Assembly (NCBI GenBank): GCA_027021365.1
Contig: JALUUM010000001.1
Span: 62,001-126,000, forward strand
DNA: 64,000 nt
Direction of reading: 5' to 3'
DNA from: Spirochaetales bacterium
Lineage (GTDB): Bacteria > Spirochaetota > Spirochaetia > SZUA-6
How positions within the stretch are numbered: position 1 is the stretch's first letter; every line of letters starts with the position of its first letter. Under the pieces are notes generated by a model. It was not told the DNA's origin, searched no databases, and saw only the letters and a list, made by a program, of their open reading frames with translations. Both the position numbers and the translations under genes were made by a program. This document shows, in pieces, positions 44,902-53,394 of the stretch.

Positions 44902-45915
44902 GTGAAAAAAAGCTTCTGGAATCTTGTCTTAAGGTTTTTCAAGTCGATAAAGCTTGCACTTATTCTTATAGGTTATCTTGTAATAACCTCTATAATAGCT
45001 ACGCTGGTACCGCAGGGAAGAGAAGCCTCTTTCTATTCTCACGAGTTTTCACCTCTGGTAGCAAGAATAATTTTACAGTTCAACCTGGATAATTTTTTCC
45101 GTTCTGTTCTGTTTCTGGCACCGGCTACCCTGTTCTTTATAAACCTCAATGTATGCACGATCTACAGGTTTGTGACTAGAATAAAGAGAGGGGCCAAGCT
45201 TCGCCTTGGCCCTGATATTCTGCATGTGGGATTAATCATATTGATGATTGCCGGAGTTGTGACTCTCTTTGAGAGACAGGAGGCTTCCGTTTTCCTTGCT
45301 CCCGGAGACATCGTCAAGCTACAGGGCGGGTACAGAATGGCACTCGAATCCTTCAGGTATGCTGTATATGAGAGCGGTAGACCGAGAGAGTGGGTTTCCG
45401 AGGTGAAATTTGGCACACAGGGGAAGTTGGACAGGGAGAAAAAAATAGAGGTAAACAGGCCCTTAAGGATCGGATCGCTAAATATTTTCCAATCCAGTTA
45501 CAAGGACCTTTCCGTAATAGCCCTGGAAGCTATGAGCGGAGCAAATAAGGGTAAGGTATACTCGATGCATACGGGTAATGCTATAAGAGTGGGGAATAAA
45601 ACCTACAATTTGATACAAGTTGCAACCGATGAATCGGGCCTTGTAACAGAAGTCAGAAAGAATGGAGATACGACGGGAGATAAACTCGGAGCCGTTTTTA
45701 TCGTATTCGAGAAGAACGGAAAAGCTACACGCAAGATTTACAGGATCGGAGATACGATAGATGATTACAGGATAAAAGATATCGTACCCTGGATGGAAAC
45801 CGGTTTAATGGTCGTAGAGGATCCCGGGTTCGTACCGATTCTTCTTGGACTACTCGTACTGATAACAGGTCTAATGCTTACGTTTTATCAGAAAATAAAG
45901 GACAAGAAAATATAA
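44902..45915 (+). CDS. resB: Cytochrome c biogenesis protein ResB/Ccs1
   Basis: 337 residues, three N-terminal transmembrane segments (about 16-36, 62-84, 105-125) and one C-terminal (about 313-331), with a large external domain between. Start motif FKSIKLALILIGYLVITSIIATLVPQG in parts matches ResB. It forms the System II haem-lyase complex with CcsA. GTG start directly follows the cytochrome stop codon. A short ResB of this size fits the family. Confidence 0.88.
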   Translation: MKKSFWNLVLRFFKSIKLALILIGYLVITSIIATLVPQGREASFYSHEFSPLVARIILQFNLDNFFRSVLFLAPATLFFINLNVCTIYRFVTRIKRGAKLRLGPDILHVGLIILMIAGVVTLFERQEASVFLAPGDIVKLQGGYRMALESFRYAVYESGRPREWVSEVKFGTQGKLDREKKIEVNRPLRIGSLNIFQSSYKDLSVIALEAMSGANKGKVYSMHTGNAIRVGNKTYNLIQVATDESGLVTEVRKNGDTTGDKLGAVFIVFEKNGKATRKIYRIGDTIDDYRIKDIVPWMETGLMVVEDPGFVPILLGLLVLITGLMLTFYQKIKDKKI

Positions 45916-45940
45916 ACCGACAGAAGGGAGAGGATAAAAA

Positions 45941-46738
45941 ATGATATCTTTGATAGCATTCTTTTTACTGATAGGGATCCTGATTATTCAAATTGTGTTT
46001 ATTATAAGAGGTGATAAAAAGCCCGATCCTTTTACTCATTATCTGCTTCTGGCTGTTTCTCTTCTTCTCTTTTCAATTACCATTTACCGCAGCATAACGA
46101 TAAAATTTGTGGCTATTACAAATACATTCGAGTCTCTCGTATTCTTTTCAGCCGTAATATGTCTTGTTCTGTTTATTTACAGGCTAAAAGCAAAGGAAAA
46201 GGCTATAGAACTCCTTATATTCGGAGCAACGATAATCGCATTCATTCTGCTCTCTATAGCTTCATCTCCCATAGCACCGAAGAAGATTGCTCCTCCTATT
46301 CCGGCATTGAGGTCATACTGGTTGGTACTTCACGTCACTTTCTCATTCATAGGTGAAAGTTTCTTCGTGGTATCTTTCGTTACCGGAATATACTATCTTG
46401 CATCGGTGAAAAGGGGTGATACGGAAAAGATGGCGACTCTGGACAGGTTGACTGCGACTTTCATCGCCATAGGGTATCCGATATTTACCGCAGGTGCGCT
46501 CATTTTCGGAGCCATTTGGGCAAGGTATGCATGGGGGAGTTTTTGGTCCTGGGATCCCAAGGAGACATGGGCATTGATTACCTGGCTGGTATATACGGCG
46601 TATCTCCATGCCCGCTTTCTAGGAAAGTTGAGAGGAAAATTTTCTGCCGTAATTGCTATAATTGGTTTCCTCTTTACCATCTTTACTTTCTTTGGTGTCA
46701 ATTATCTGCTTTCGGGGCTGCACAGTTACGGTGGATAA
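45941..46738 (+). CDS. ccsA: Cytochrome c biogenesis protein CcsA/ResC
   Basis: 265 residues, about eight transmembrane helices. The haem-handling WWD-type motif is WGSFWSWDPKETWALITW near residue 205, and the conserved His are in VLHVTFSFIGES and YLHARFLGKL. Completes the System II apparatus with ResB; together they attach haem to CxxCH sites of the octaheme cytochrome. It lies 25 nt after resB and 8 nt before the epimerase gene. Confidence 0.93.
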   Translation: MISLIAFFLLIGILIIQIVFIIRGDKKPDPFTHYLLLAVSLLLFSITIYRSITIKFVAITNTFESLVFFSAVICLVLFIYRLKAKEKAIELLIFGATIIAFILLSIASSPIAPKKIAPPIPALRSYWLVLHVTFSFIGESFFVVSFVTGIYYLASVKRGDTEKMATLDRLTATFIAIGYPIFTAGALIFGAIWARYAWGSFWSWDPKETWALITWLVYTAYLHARFLGKLRGKFSAVIAIIGFLFTIFTFFGVNYLLSGLHSYGG

Positions 46739-46746
46739 TCCATCGC

Positions 46747-47853
46747 ATGCTGAATTACTCCGTAGAGAAGTATAGACTACTTCTAAAGAATCCCTTCCGA
46801 ATTGCACATGGTGTATCGGAGTACAGGTATACCATTATCGTGACATTGAAATACGAAGATTTCTCCGGTTACGGTGAGGCTCCTGTTGTTCCCTATTTTG
46901 GTATGGATCCTGATAGCCTGGAAAAGGAAATGGAAGAATTCTTAAGAAAAGAATCGGATAAGTTAGCTCGTCTGTTTTCGAAGGGAACTTACGATGCCGG
47001 ATGGGACGAGGATAGACTTTCAGAACTCTCTCCCTTTTCAAGATCAGCCATCACCATGGCAATACTGGATATTCTTGCAAAGGAGAAGGCCCTCTCTTTT
47101 GATGCCTTCATGGAGCTTGAAAGCGATACTGTAGGGATTGAAACCTCATATACAGTGGCATCGACAAGGAAAGATGAAATATTCTCCGGTATCGAACAAT
47201 CTCCTTCCCGTATCGTCAAGCTTAAATTGGGTTTTGAAAATGACATTTCCCTGCTGGAAACTCTGCTCGACAGATGGCGAAACCGAATCTTCAGGCTGGA
47301 TGTAAATCAGGGATGGACCGCTTCGGATGCTCATAAGAATGTTTCCTTGTTGAACGAAATTTTGAAAAGATTTGCAGGCCAATATCCGGTGTTGCAATTG
47401 TTGGAAGAGCCTGTCGAGAAGAACTGGGAATTGATAGGGGAAATATCCAGAGAATCCGATATCCCCGTTTTTCTCGATGAAAGCGTCCAAAGGATTGATG
47501 ATCTGAATGCCCTGACGGAGAAAAATGAAAGTGGAAATTGTAAGGTCTCCGGGATCGTACTTAAGCTTGCGAAGAACGGAGGCATACTTGAAACCTTGAA
47601 AATGATAAGAAAGGCAAGGAAATTCGGCCTTAAGACGATGATGGGCTGTTACATAGAAAGCTCTCTCGGAGTTACCGTTGCTGCTTTCCTGGCAAGTCAA
47701 TGCGACTATGCCGATCTCGATGCACCGCTCCTGACTGCCAACGATCCGTTCTCGGGCCTCCGGTATGAAAGGGGTGGGAGGGAAAGCGTAACTTTGACAT
47801 TGCAGCTTCCGGGTGGATACGGGTACGGTGTGAGGCGGAAAGTATCAATATAG
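46747..47853 (+). CDS. Dipeptide epimerase, enolase superfamily (L-Ala-D/L-Glu epimerase type)
   Basis: 368 residues. Capping domain then a TIM barrel with catalytic KxK in VKLKLGF, metal ligands Asp in RLDVNQGW, Glu in LLEEPV and Asp in FLDESV, and the second Lys in LKLAKNGG. These mark the muconate-lactonizing enzyme subgroup; dipeptide epimerases that act on L-Ala-D-Glu from peptidoglycan belong here. The open frame extends upstream into ccsA, but similarity begins at ATG 46747 (MLNYSVEKYRLLLKNPF). The specificity is inferred from the neighbouring muropeptide genes. Its end overlaps the convergent serine hydrolase by 9 nt. Confidence 0.85.
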   Translation: MLNYSVEKYRLLLKNPFRIAHGVSEYRYTIIVTLKYEDFSGYGEAPVVPYFGMDPDSLEKEMEEFLRKESDKLARLFSKGTYDAGWDEDRLSELSPFSRSAITMAILDILAKEKALSFDAFMELESDTVGIETSYTVASTRKDEIFSGIEQSPSRIVKLKLGFENDISLLETLLDRWRNRIFRLDVNQGWTASDAHKNVSLLNEILKRFAGQYPVLQLLEEPVEKNWELIGEISRESDIPVFLDESVQRIDDLNALTEKNESGNCKVSGIVLKLAKNGGILETLKMIRKARKFGLKTMMGCYIESSLGVTVAAFLASQCDYADLDAPLLTANDPFSGLRYERGGRESVTLTLQLPGGYGYGVRRKVSI

Positions 47854-49062
47854 ATTTTTGTATATTTCAGAATGAATCCTGGTTCTAAAATCCTTAATTG
47901 CATCGGCAGTTTTCTCTCGTCCCATATGGACCCTGTTTGTAAGGATAATAATTTTCAGATTCCTGGAGGGGTCAATCCAGATGCTTGTACCGGTGAAACC
48001 GGTGTGGCCAAAGGATTCCCTGCCAAAATAGGGGCCACATGGTGCATCTTTACCCTGGAATAGGAAAGCCGTGGACCTGTTTATGCCATGTTTTGAAATG
48101 GCAATGCTAGTGGCGAGTTTGGCCATTTTCGGAGATAGAATCGATTTTTCATACAGGTATGCTTCGTTTAAGTAGATGTCGAGGATTTTCCGGATTGCAT
48201 CGGCAGTTCCGAAAAGACCGGCATTGCCGGCATCACCACCAAGGCAGTATGAGTTTTCATCGTGAACCTCCCCGTGTATCCAGCGCTTTCTCCATCTGCA
48301 GAATTCGGTTGGTGCGATTCGAGGGAGATTGCTCTTGGGAGGCCTGAACATCAGGTCTTCAATGCCCAGTGGCCCTGTTATGATGTTTTTAAAGATGTCA
48401 GAGAGTCTTGCCCCCCGTAACTTTTCGAGGATAAGGCCAAGAAAGATGTAACCGGTACAGCTGTAGATGATTTCTTTGCCGGGTTTTTCGACTGGTGTTA
48501 CCTGGAAGAGGAACCTGATAGCACTTTCGCGATCTATCCGGTCAATTCTTTTGAGCACAGAAGGATCGTTGAAATGGTTAAAGATACCCGGCACAGGTGG
48601 AAGGCCCGAAGTATGGGTCAGTAATTGAAAGAGCGTGATACCGCAGGTTTTAGGGTTTGGGCCAATCGAAGCCGGGTGATCCTTGCAGTCGAAGAAGTAT
48701 GAAATCGGCGTATCGAGGGGTATGTTTTCACGGGCGAAGATTATATGGGAAAGTAGGGCGGTTGCAAGCGGCTTTGTAAGTGATGCGAGGTCGAATATCG
48801 TATCGGTTGTCATTGGCCCGGAAACTCTCTCAGGTAGGTTTGCAGAGTGTTTTTCATCTATTGGGGCTGACTGGCCCGGGGTATCCTTTGGTATTTGGGC
48901 TGACTGGCTCGGAGTATCCTTTGGATAGGCTGCTCTATTTCCCATGGCAAGGTTTAATATAGTTCTTCTACCCTCAACGACCTTAACGACAGCACCGGGA
49001 AATGTACCTTTTTCGATTTCATTTTGAATAATTTTCTCTATGTTTCTTCCAATATTCTTCAT
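47845..49062 (-). CDS. Serine hydrolase of the class C beta-lactamase fold (AmiE-like)
   Basis: 405 residues. Catalytic Ser and Lys in DLASLTKPLA, the YxN-type motif as YSCTGY and the third motif as GHTGFTGT. No signal peptide is evident at the start MKNIGRNIEKIIQ. The frame opens upstream to 49128 without a ribosome site. In Bacillus, AmiE of this fold is the N-acetylmuramoyl-L-alanine amidase of the murQ-namZ cluster, so the same role, here in the cytoplasm, is likely; other esterase roles are possible. Residues about 46-67 carry an 11-residue tandem duplication (PKDTPSQSAQI / PKDTPGQSAPI). Confidence 0.82.
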   Translation of the reverse strand: MKNIGRNIEKIIQNEIEKGTFPGAVVKVVEGRRTILNLAMGNRAAYPKDTPSQSAQIPKDTPGQSAPIDEKHSANLPERVSGPMTTDTIFDLASLTKPLATALLSHIIFARENIPLDTPISYFFDCKDHPASIGPNPKTCGITLFQLLTHTSGLPPVPGIFNHFNDPSVLKRIDRIDRESAIRFLFQVTPVEKPGKEIIYSCTGYIFLGLILEKLRGARLSDIFKNIITGPLGIEDLMFRPPKSNLPRIAPTEFCRWRKRWIHGEVHDENSYCLGGDAGNAGLFGTADAIRKILDIYLNEAYLYEKSILSPKMAKLATSIAISKHGINRSTAFLFQGKDAPCGPYFGRESFGHTGFTGTSIWIDPSRNLKIIILTNRVHMGREKTADAIKDFRTRIHSEIYKNLY

Positions 49063-49098
49063 TGTGACAGAATGAATTTCCCTAATGCCTCTGTACCT

Positions 49099-49128
49099 AT
49101 GGTAGCATGATCGGATGTGCCCTGCCAA
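49099..49128 (-). promoter_or_regulatory. Promoter of the serine hydrolase gene
   Basis: TTGGCA (49123-49128) and TACCAT (49099-49104) on the minus strand, 18 bp apart, upstream of the start at 49062. It is divergent to the ABC operon promoter. Confidence 0.55.
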
Positions 49129-49181
49129 GCGAGAAAACGAAAATAATTTTCAATTTATTCATATATTTATTAAAAATTATT

Positions 49182-49210
49182 TTGACACAATTTGTCTTTT
49201 GTTGTATAAT
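49182..49210 (+). promoter_or_regulatory. Consensus sigma70 promoter of the sugar ABC operon
   Basis: TTGACA (49182-49187), 17 bp, TATAAT (49205-49210): a perfect match to both hexamers. Transcription should start near 49217, leaving a short leader with AGGAGG before the ATG at 49241. Such a strong promoter suggests either high expression or tight repression; the -35 lies in AT-rich DNA. Confidence 0.9.
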
Positions 49211-49240
49211 CCAGAAAAAATCTAAAACAGGAGGAAGTAA

Positions 49241-50515
49241 ATGAAAAAACTTGTAATCATTGTTTTGAGCTTGCTGATTCTTGTTGGTTCCTTTACCTTT
49301 GCAGGGGGCAAGCAGGAAAAGGCGACAACAGGGCAGGTTACGGTAAAATTCTGGGGTTGGAGGGCTCAGGATGAAGCGGTGTGGAAGAAGGTACAGGCAG
49401 CCCTACAGGCTCAAGGAAAGAATATTGTAATCGATTATTCGACCATAAAGCCTACTGAGTACGATTCCAAATTGTCCCTCTCACTCCAGGGAGGAACGGG
49501 CCCGGATTTGTTCTTAACGAGAAGGCTGCCTGGCAAGCGTACCCAGGGTTTGATAGATGCGGGATATATTCAGGCACTCGATGGGATAGTTGATTTCAGC
49601 CATTTCACACCCACTACGCTTGGCTTTATACAGAGTGGTGGAAAAACATGGGGTGTGCCCTTTGCAAACCAGATTGTTGGAATATTCTACAACAAGGACA
49701 TCTTCGACAAGTACGGACTTACAGAGCCTGCAACCTGGGGAGAACTTCTCGATATATGCAAGAAGTTGAAGTCGAATGGGGTTACACCTTTCATGGTACC
49801 AGGAAAGTCGGCATGGGCTCTTGCGATGCAGCATGCGATGGTTGGTGTGAGTTTCCCAGGAGAGGAATGGATCGGAAAGGTTATAAGGGGTGAAACGAAC
49901 TTTATGGATCCTAAATTCATAGAACTCAACAGGATGCTGAATGATCTCAAGGTTTACTATCAGAAAGATTTCATGGCGAATGATACGACCGATATGTCTG
50001 CCGGTTTTGCTATGGGGCAGGCCGCAATGGTATTCTATGGAATTTGGGGTGGAACGAGGTGGAAAGAACTCAATCCCGATTTCCACTATGGTTATTTCCC
50101 CGTACCGCCTAAGACTGCAAAGGAAAAACCGCACGTGTATGTATACATGGATGGTTCCTATGGTTTGAACAAGGCATCGAAGAACAAGGAAGCTGCAATA
50201 GAAATTCTGAAGTTTACAGCTACTCCTGAATATGGTAAAATTTTCTCCGAAACGACGGGGGAAATGACAGCCTTGAAGGATGCTGAGCTTCCAAAGGACA
50301 ATCCGATACTGTTGGAAGGCTACAAGTATGCCAACACTATTGCATCGAAGTATATCTACTGGGTGGGTTCACCCTTCCAGAAGGGAAACCCCACAGTGTA
50401 TGAAATCTTAAGAGAGGGTATGCAGGCAATGTACCTCGATAAGATTACACCCGAAGAGCTTGCAAAACGTGTTCAGGATGGAATTTCAAGCTGGTATAAA
50501 CCACTTCAGAAATAG
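49241..50515 (+). CDS. Sugar ABC transporter substrate-binding protein
   Basis: 424 residues, family 1 extracellular sugar-binding protein. Signal peptide (about 1-20) ending TFA/GGKQEKATT, a spirochaete-like form. Then VTVKFWGWRAQDE, GTGPDLFLTRRLPGKRTQGLIDAGYIQAL in parts, VPFANQIVGIFYNKDIFDKYGL and AMGQAAMVFYGIWGG. By context the ligand may be MurNAc or a MurNAc-containing saccharide. First gene of a five-part import and phosphorylation unit, with a stem-loop after it. No ATPase gene is present here, so a shared MsiK/UgpC-type ATPase elsewhere is expected. Confidence 0.93.
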   Translation: MKKLVIIVLSLLILVGSFTFAGGKQEKATTGQVTVKFWGWRAQDEAVWKKVQAALQAQGKNIVIDYSTIKPTEYDSKLSLSLQGGTGPDLFLTRRLPGKRTQGLIDAGYIQALDGIVDFSHFTPTTLGFIQSGGKTWGVPFANQIVGIFYNKDIFDKYGLTEPATWGELLDICKKLKSNGVTPFMVPGKSAWALAMQHAMVGVSFPGEEWIGKVIRGETNFMDPKFIELNRMLNDLKVYYQKDFMANDTTDMSAGFAMGQAAMVFYGIWGGTRWKELNPDFHYGYFPVPPKTAKEKPHVYVYMDGSYGLNKASKNKEAAIEILKFTATPEYGKIFSETTGEMTALKDAELPKDNPILLEGYKYANTIASKYIYWVGSPFQKGNPTVYEILREGMQAMYLDKITPEELAKRVQDGISSWYKPLQK

Positions 50516-50539
50516 AGGTCTTTTATAAGACGGCTGATC

Positions 50540-50569
50540 TCCGGAGGGTACATTTCGTTACCCTCCGGA
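50540..50569 (+). promoter_or_regulatory. Intercistronic stem-loop after the binding-protein gene
   Basis: TCCGGAGGGTA (50540-50550) pairs perfectly with TACCCTCCGGA (50559-50569) around an 8-nt loop. The following AAAATTTT is short, so it likely protects the binding-protein mRNA or only partly terminates, as at dctP. Confidence 0.75.
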
Positions 50570-50587
50570 AAATTTTAGAGAGGGAAA

Positions 50588-51505
50588 ATGGTAGCTGCAA
50601 AATCTATTTATAAAAGGTACTCCTTCCTCTGGATGCTTGTTCCTGCTCTTGCAATCTATACGATGCTCATAGCATATCCCTTTGTAAGTAGTCTTGCATT
50701 GAGCTTTTTCAAATGGCCGGGTATTGGCCCGAAGGAATATGTCGGACTGGCAAACTACAAGAATGTGCTTACGGGTTACATGAGCAGGGAATTTTACAGG
50801 GCTTTGGGGCACAATGTGATTTTTTTCATATTATCATGGCTTACCGGAATCATTCCGGGATTGATATTTGCCCTTTTCCTCTCTGCCGGAATATGGGGGA
50901 CAAATTTTTTCAAGACACTATTCTTCATACCAAACACGCTTTCTATCGTAATAGTGGGTTTCCTCTGGAGTTTGTTGTTGAACCCTCAGTGGGGTTTTAT
51001 CAACCAGGCACTAAAAATAGTCGGTCTCGGTGTACTTGCGAAACCATGGCTTGGTGATACGACACTGGCCTTGCCAACTATAATCCTTGTGAACGCCTGG
51101 AGAAGCATGGGGTTCTTCATCCTGACTTTTCTTGCCGGGATAGTGGGAATAGATAGAGAAATGTTTGAAGCTGCAAGGATAGACGGGGCAAATGAATGGC
51201 AGATAATTACAAAGATTATCGTTCCCCAGCTTATTCCCATAATAGGAACCCTGACGATACTGAAGGTTATCTGGAGTTTCAATGTTTTTGATATCGTTTT
51301 TGCCATGGAAGGTACCCAGGCGGGACCTGCCGGATCTACCGATGTGCTTGGTACCCTTTTCTACAGGATAGCCTTTGGCGGACTTGGCAGTTCAGATGTA
51401 GGTATGGGTCTGGGTGCTACTGTTGTAACCCTTATTTTTCTGATCGTTTTCCCGATATCAATAATTTATGTGTATCTCGTAGAAAAGAGGACTAAGGCGG
51501 GTTGA
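50588..51505 (+). CDS. Sugar ABC transporter permease (MalF-like)
   Basis: 305 residues, six predicted membrane helices. The ATPase-docking EAA loop reads EAARIDGANEWQIITKIIVPQLIP near residue 197. It forms the channel with the next gene. The carbohydrate-uptake 1 (CUT1) family is indicated by NVIFFILSWLTGIIPGLIFAL and GFLWSLLLNPQWGFINQAL in parts. One nt before the next permease gene. GAGAGGG precedes the ATG. Confidence 0.93.
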   Translation: MVAAKSIYKRYSFLWMLVPALAIYTMLIAYPFVSSLALSFFKWPGIGPKEYVGLANYKNVLTGYMSREFYRALGHNVIFFILSWLTGIIPGLIFALFLSAGIWGTNFFKTLFFIPNTLSIVIVGFLWSLLLNPQWGFINQALKIVGLGVLAKPWLGDTTLALPTIILVNAWRSMGFFILTFLAGIVGIDREMFEAARIDGANEWQIITKIIVPQLIPIIGTLTILKVIWSFNVFDIVFAMEGTQAGPAGSTDVLGTLFYRIAFGGLGSSDVGMGLGATVVTLIFLIVFPISIIYVYLVEKRTKAG

Positions 51506-51506
51506 C

Positions 51507-52334
51507 ATGCTTAAGCTTAATTCACTGCAGAAATCAATAATACTGATTCTCCTCGTCGTATGGGCATTGGTGAATATCTTCCCTCTTGGAGTAATGTTCA
51601 TATCAGGATTCAAGACAACCAGAGAGATATTCATGGATCCATTCGGGTTACCGAAGAAATGGACCTTCAATAGCTATGTAAAGGCATGGCATGTGGCTAA
51701 CTTCGCTGCATACTTCAAGAACAGTATTATCGTGTCACTGGTTTCAATTGTTCTTATACTCTTCGTTTCTTCAATGGGAGCCTATGTTCTTGCTCGCTTC
51801 GATTTTCCCGGAAGAAGGCTAATATATCTCTATATAATTGCGGGTCTCGTACTGCCGGTGCGTCTTGCAATAATTCCGATTTTCCTGCTCATAAGAAGTT
51901 TCAGGTTGAATGACACGCTTTTTGCACTGTTTCTCGTATATACTGCGGGGGGCATATCATTTTCTACATTCCTGCTTGTTAATTTTTTCGAGAATATTCC
52001 TGTAGACTTAGAGGATGCGGCACGTATCGATGGAGCCGGGGTATTCAGAATTTACTGGCAGATCAATCTTCCTCTTTTAAGACCTGCACTGGCTACCGTT
52101 ACCATTTTCAACTTCATACGTGTGTGGAATGACTTTTTCTTTCCTCTGATTTTCATTGATACCGATGCAAAGAAGACGATACCGCTTGGCATTCAGAATT
52201 TCTTCGGTGAATTCGATATTCAATGGGATCTACTTTTCGGTGCGTTGAACATTGCCATAATTCCGATAATAATATTCTTCCTTATCTTGAGTCGTCAGTT
52301 TATTGCAGGTTTGACTGAAGGTGCCATTAAATAA
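51507..52334 (+). CDS. Sugar ABC transporter permease (MalG-like)
   Basis: 275 residues, six predicted membrane helices, EAA loop EDAARIDGAGVFRIYWQINLPLL near residue 170. Typical CUT1 second permease (LILLVVWALVNIFPLGVMFISGFKTTREIF in parts, VLARFDFPGRRL). Coupled to the previous gene (1-nt gap) and overlapping the kinase gene by 14 nt. Confidence 0.93.
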   Translation: MLKLNSLQKSIILILLVVWALVNIFPLGVMFISGFKTTREIFMDPFGLPKKWTFNSYVKAWHVANFAAYFKNSIIVSLVSIVLILFVSSMGAYVLARFDFPGRRLIYLYIIAGLVLPVRLAIIPIFLLIRSFRLNDTLFALFLVYTAGGISFSTFLLVNFFENIPVDLEDAARIDGAGVFRIYWQINLPLLRPALATVTIFNFIRVWNDFFFPLIFIDTDAKKTIPLGIQNFFGEFDIQWDLLFGALNIAIIPIIIFFLILSRQFIAGLTEGAIK

Positions 52335-53394
52335 GAAACCAGAGACATCCGATAATTCAGCAACCTATTACCTTGCAGCAGATACCGGTGCAACAGTCTC
52401 ACGTTACCTCCTGTTAAGGAAGGTCGGTGAAAACTCTGTTGTTGAGGCTTCCGGCAGGATGGCAGGTTTCAATTACTCGATATCAGGAAAAGAAGGTCTA
52501 TTCGGTTTTTTTAAATCACTTTTAGGCAAGCTCTCTATGGTTCAAGGGGAGAAAGAGGGAAGAAATGAGAGGTTGATTATTGGCCTTGCAATAGCCGGTG
52601 CCGGTAGAGCCGAGGTAAAGAAATTGATTGTCAAGGATATTGCATCTTATTTTAATTTACATTTTTATTTGGATCTCCCGAAAAATCTCTCCGGGGGTTT
52701 TCGTGTTATCGAGCTGTACCTTTTACATGATGGAGAATCTGCCCTTTGGAGTGTGTTTGAGGATGGTGTCGGTATTATTGTAAACTCCGGAACGGGATCC
52801 ATTGCCTTCGGAAGAGATCGGGGGGGTAATACCTTTCGTGCCGGCGGATGGGGACACATAGCAGGTGATGAGGGCAGCGCATATTGGATAGGGAGGGAGG
52901 GTATTTCAAGAAGTTTGCGTGTGTATGACGGAAGGGGCTTCAAAGGTATTTACATGAGCAGCCTCTTGAAATCAATACCTGCTTCACTTGGCATGAGCAG
53001 TCCTGAAGAACTCGTTTCATGGTTGCACAGTGAAAAAGCAGGAAAAAAAGAAATCGCCGACATTTCCATTGTGGTAGAAAGAGAGGCAAAAAATGGTGAT
53101 ACATTGGCCCTTGAAATTTTAAGAGATGCCGGGAAAGAACTTGCAGAGCTTGCCGGTGCGGTAATAGAGAGATTGATTGATTCTGGCTGTGTTTCTTTTG
53201 ACAGACCGATAGCCCTTACCGGTTCCGTATTTCAGAAGTGCAAACTGGTTAGAAAATTCTTTGAAGAAGTTTTTTCAAGAAAGTATAAGGATATGGAAAT
53301 TACTGTTTCGAAGGTATCTCCCGAAATGGGTGTCAAGAATTATCTATTCCATCTGGAAGAATTGAAAAAGGAACCTGATTTTCAATACCACTGA
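52321..53394 (+). CDS. BadF/BadG-type ATPase, N-acetylglucosamine/MurNAc kinase
   Basis: 357 residues of the ASKHA fold (BcrAD/BadFG family). Phosphate 1 loop YLAADTGATVSRYLLL, ATP-binding IIVNSGTGSIAFGRDRGGN in parts and RAGGWGHIAGDEGSAYWIGREGI. GlcNAc kinases and MurK of clostridia, which phosphorylates both GlcNAc and MurNAc, belong to this family. Since the window has murQ but no anmK or PTS gene, MurNAc kinase activity is the favoured guess. GTG start inside the permease gene gives translational coupling. Its end overlaps the convergent namZ gene by 13 nt. Confidence 0.87.
   Translation: MPLNKKPETSDNSATYYLAADTGATVSRYLLLRKVGENSVVEASGRMAGFNYSISGKEGLFGFFKSLLGKLSMVQGEKEGRNERLIIGLAIAGAGRAEVKKLIVKDIASYFNLHFYLDLPKNLSGGFRVIELYLLHDGESALWSVFEDGVGIIVNSGTGSIAFGRDRGGNTFRAGGWGHIAGDEGSAYWIGREGISRSLRVYDGRGFKGIYMSSLLKSIPASLGMSSPEELVSWLHSEKAGKKEIADISIVVEREAKNGDTLALEILRDAGKELAELAGAVIERLIDSGCVSFDRPIALTGSVFQKCKLVRKFFEEVFSRKYKDMEITVSKVSPEMGVKNYLFHLEELKKEPDFQYH

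Noticed and set aside
46516..46746. Upstream extension of the epimerase frame into ccsA
   Set aside because: The region encodes the conserved CcsA motif in another frame; similarity to epimerases begins at 46747.
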